The notes under the pieces were generated by a model that did not search any database, was not told the DNA's origin, and saw only the letters and a list, made by a program, of their open reading frames with translations. Shown here in pieces: positions 62,424-64,000 of a stretch of 64,000 nucleotides of DNA (its first letter is position 1; every line of letters begins with the position of its first letter). Origin of the DNA: Struthio camelus (lineage: Eukaryota; Chordata; Aves; Struthioniformes; Struthionidae); NCBI RefSeq assembly GCF_040807025.1, contig NC_090968.1:7367906-7431905 (forward strand), written 5' to 3'. A program made the translations under genes and the position numbers.

Positions 62424-64000
62424 GTAATAATCGTTTGCTGTCTGCTATACCTTTGAAGTCTGTGAGTACAGAAGTGCTTTAAGTAGTGCTTCTGAGGAAA
62501 CCTGCCTGTTAAAAAGCTTAGATTGGCTTCTACTAGAGTACTCTGCAGACTCCGTATTCATCTCTGACACATCAGTAGTAGAAGCTTTCTCAGGGGAACA
62601 AAAACGTTCCCTGAAAATTTCAGGTAATGAAAGCAGTAACGTTCAAACACAGCAGTGGTTGATCGCGCTCTACCTGCCCGACACCTGCAGCAGCGTGACT
62701 GCGACGCTCTGCCTGTGAAAGCAGGCTCCCCTGCTCGCTGCGGGGCACGTGCGGCTCACGTTCAGCCTAGCGCACGGCCTGCTGCAGTGCTCCAGGAGCT
62801 CCCTGCTTGGGGGTGCTTCCATCCAAGCAGTAATTCTCCCAATAGCAGGACAACTGTAGGAGGCGGTCCTTTCTGGAGATGAGCTCACCCAGGTCTGGAA
62901 GTCTGCTGGGTTGGTATGCAAGTCTGTTTTGTGAGAGAGGGCAATCTTACATGCCTAATGCAGGGCCCTGCCCTGCCACAGCAACCGAGGAGAAGCTCTC
63001 AGGCGTCAGCTTGTGTCTGTGGTGTGATGGACACTGGACTAGGTGCTGGAGTAGGGACGAGGCCAGTCTTTTCCAGAGTCCAGAGAGCACATATCCCTCA
63101 GGTCTTGCCAGGAGTTTCTGCGAAAGAGCAGAGAATGTCGCGGCAGGTGGGTTGTTTGCTTTCTGGTTGTCCTCCTAAAGCGCAGCCCCTCCCTGGTGAA
63201 AAGCAGCCAAGCTTGTGAAAAATCGCAAGGGCAGCGTTTGTTTGGTTGTCTGTGGTTAATACAGAGCTAAGCTTCTAGATCCGCCTCCGAGGCACTGTAT
63301 GTTGGCCAGCCTAAAGGAAAGCCAGGAGCGCCAGGATTTCACTTGTGTGAAGATTTGCGGTGCTCTAGTGAAGAATGACCTCTGTAGACCACGGGGGACT
63401 CGCCCCAGGCAAGGCCTGAGAGCCTCTGCTGCTTGTGTGAGGAGCGTTTCCCTGAGGCCCAAGTGTCTGCAGTGGTGGGGTGGGTATCTGTAGCTCTTCT
63501 GACAGACGGCCAGCTCCAGCGGGATGATCTCAGGGCGGTTGCGCGTCACCCCTTCAGACAGCTCTGCAGGCACCTGTCTCTTGGCAGAGGGGTAGTTTTA
63601 GGGGCTGCCCGAGTAGCCTTGCTTTGGGCTGTCCCCCGAGGAAGGAGGCGCAGCTGTGCTCTAGTGAAAGGTGACCCGAGTAGGTGGTGTGGAGCTGTGG
63701 TAACTGGTGGTCCAGCGAGCAGCTGGACTGCTGCAAAATCAGTATCTTGCCTGACGTGTCCTGCTGTAGGTGCGCTGCTGCCGAGGCGGTTTTCCAGGTG
63801 AGGTAAAGGCAGGTGGGGAACAGGCAGCCAGCTTGCCCGCTCTGTGGCGCAGGAGATGAGGGGTGTGCAGACACTGCGGGCCCAGCCTTGAACAGGCTCT
63901 AACTGGTGCTCCAGTTGAAGTGATCCCCCATCTCGTGTTGAAGCGGTCTGTGGGTGCCGGCTGCCTCTGAGAGCCGCGGTTACTGCGAGACCAATAGCTG
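62424..64000 (+). other. Right-hand end, presumed gene 4 intron
   Basis: No convincing next exon of gene 4, no recognised repeat family and no other gene. Base composition is mixed. Small open frames on both strands show no domain. Confidence 0.6.

Noticed and set aside
63760-63800. Possible gene 4 exon 5 (TGCTGTAG then TGCTGCCGAGGCGGTTTTCCAG)
   Set aside because: Reading V-R-C-C-R-G-G-F-P has only a chance resemblance to C-Y-Y-R-G...G-F-P; it is too short and lacks the conserved STCSGLR end.

Overview
The window is vertebrate nuclear DNA, most likely from a bird or a close reptile relative. The genes are split into many short exons with GT-AG introns. Degraded CR1-type LINE 3' ends occur, CpG-rich promoters open each gene, and GC-rich minisatellites lie between or inside genes, as is typical of avian microchromosomes. 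I reconstructed every exon below by hand from splice sites, reading phase and protein-family similarity, with no database search.

All recognised genes lie on the + strand, head to tail, and all belong to the ADAM (a disintegrin and metalloprotease) family. The layout corresponds to the mammalian ADAM9-ADAM32-ADAM5-ADAM3 cluster. Gene 1 (1189-32372) is a complete 22-exon ADAM9 of 854 codons, with an intact zinc site, cysteine switch and furin site. Gene 2 (34606-47133; 20 exons, 767 codons) and gene 3 (47222-60225; 21 exons, about 768 codons) are tandem duplicates in the ADAM32/ADAM5/ADAM3 clade. They keep the full domain architecture but have lost the catalytic histidines. Gene 4 (from 61494, running off the right edge) is a further, more divergent copy of which only the first exons are in the window.

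The interest lies in the architecture of the tandem cluster. Genes 2 and 3 share several near-identical blocks that include introns, separated by clearly diverged sequence, which is the signature of repeated gene conversion. Both end with a stop codon embedded in the AATAAA polyadenylation signal, so they have almost no 3' UTR, and the start codon of gene 3 lies only 88 bases after the stop of gene 2. Between genes 3 and 4, the place where the next promoter and 5' UTR should be is filled by about 30 copies of a 38-40 bp minisatellite. Its unit carries an 11-base core also found just upstream of the start codon of gene 2, so the array appears to be an amplified promoter/5' UTR segment. A second minisatellite (units of 18 and 24 bp) fills the last large intron of gene 2. 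ADAM9 has one GC-AG intron just before its membrane-anchor exon.

Functionally, ADAM9 is a broadly expressed, active membrane sheddase. The ADAM32/5/3 clade members are non-enzymatic membrane proteins, testis-biased in mammals and linked to sperm-egg interaction. I see no viral, toxin, CRISPR or RNA gene in the window.
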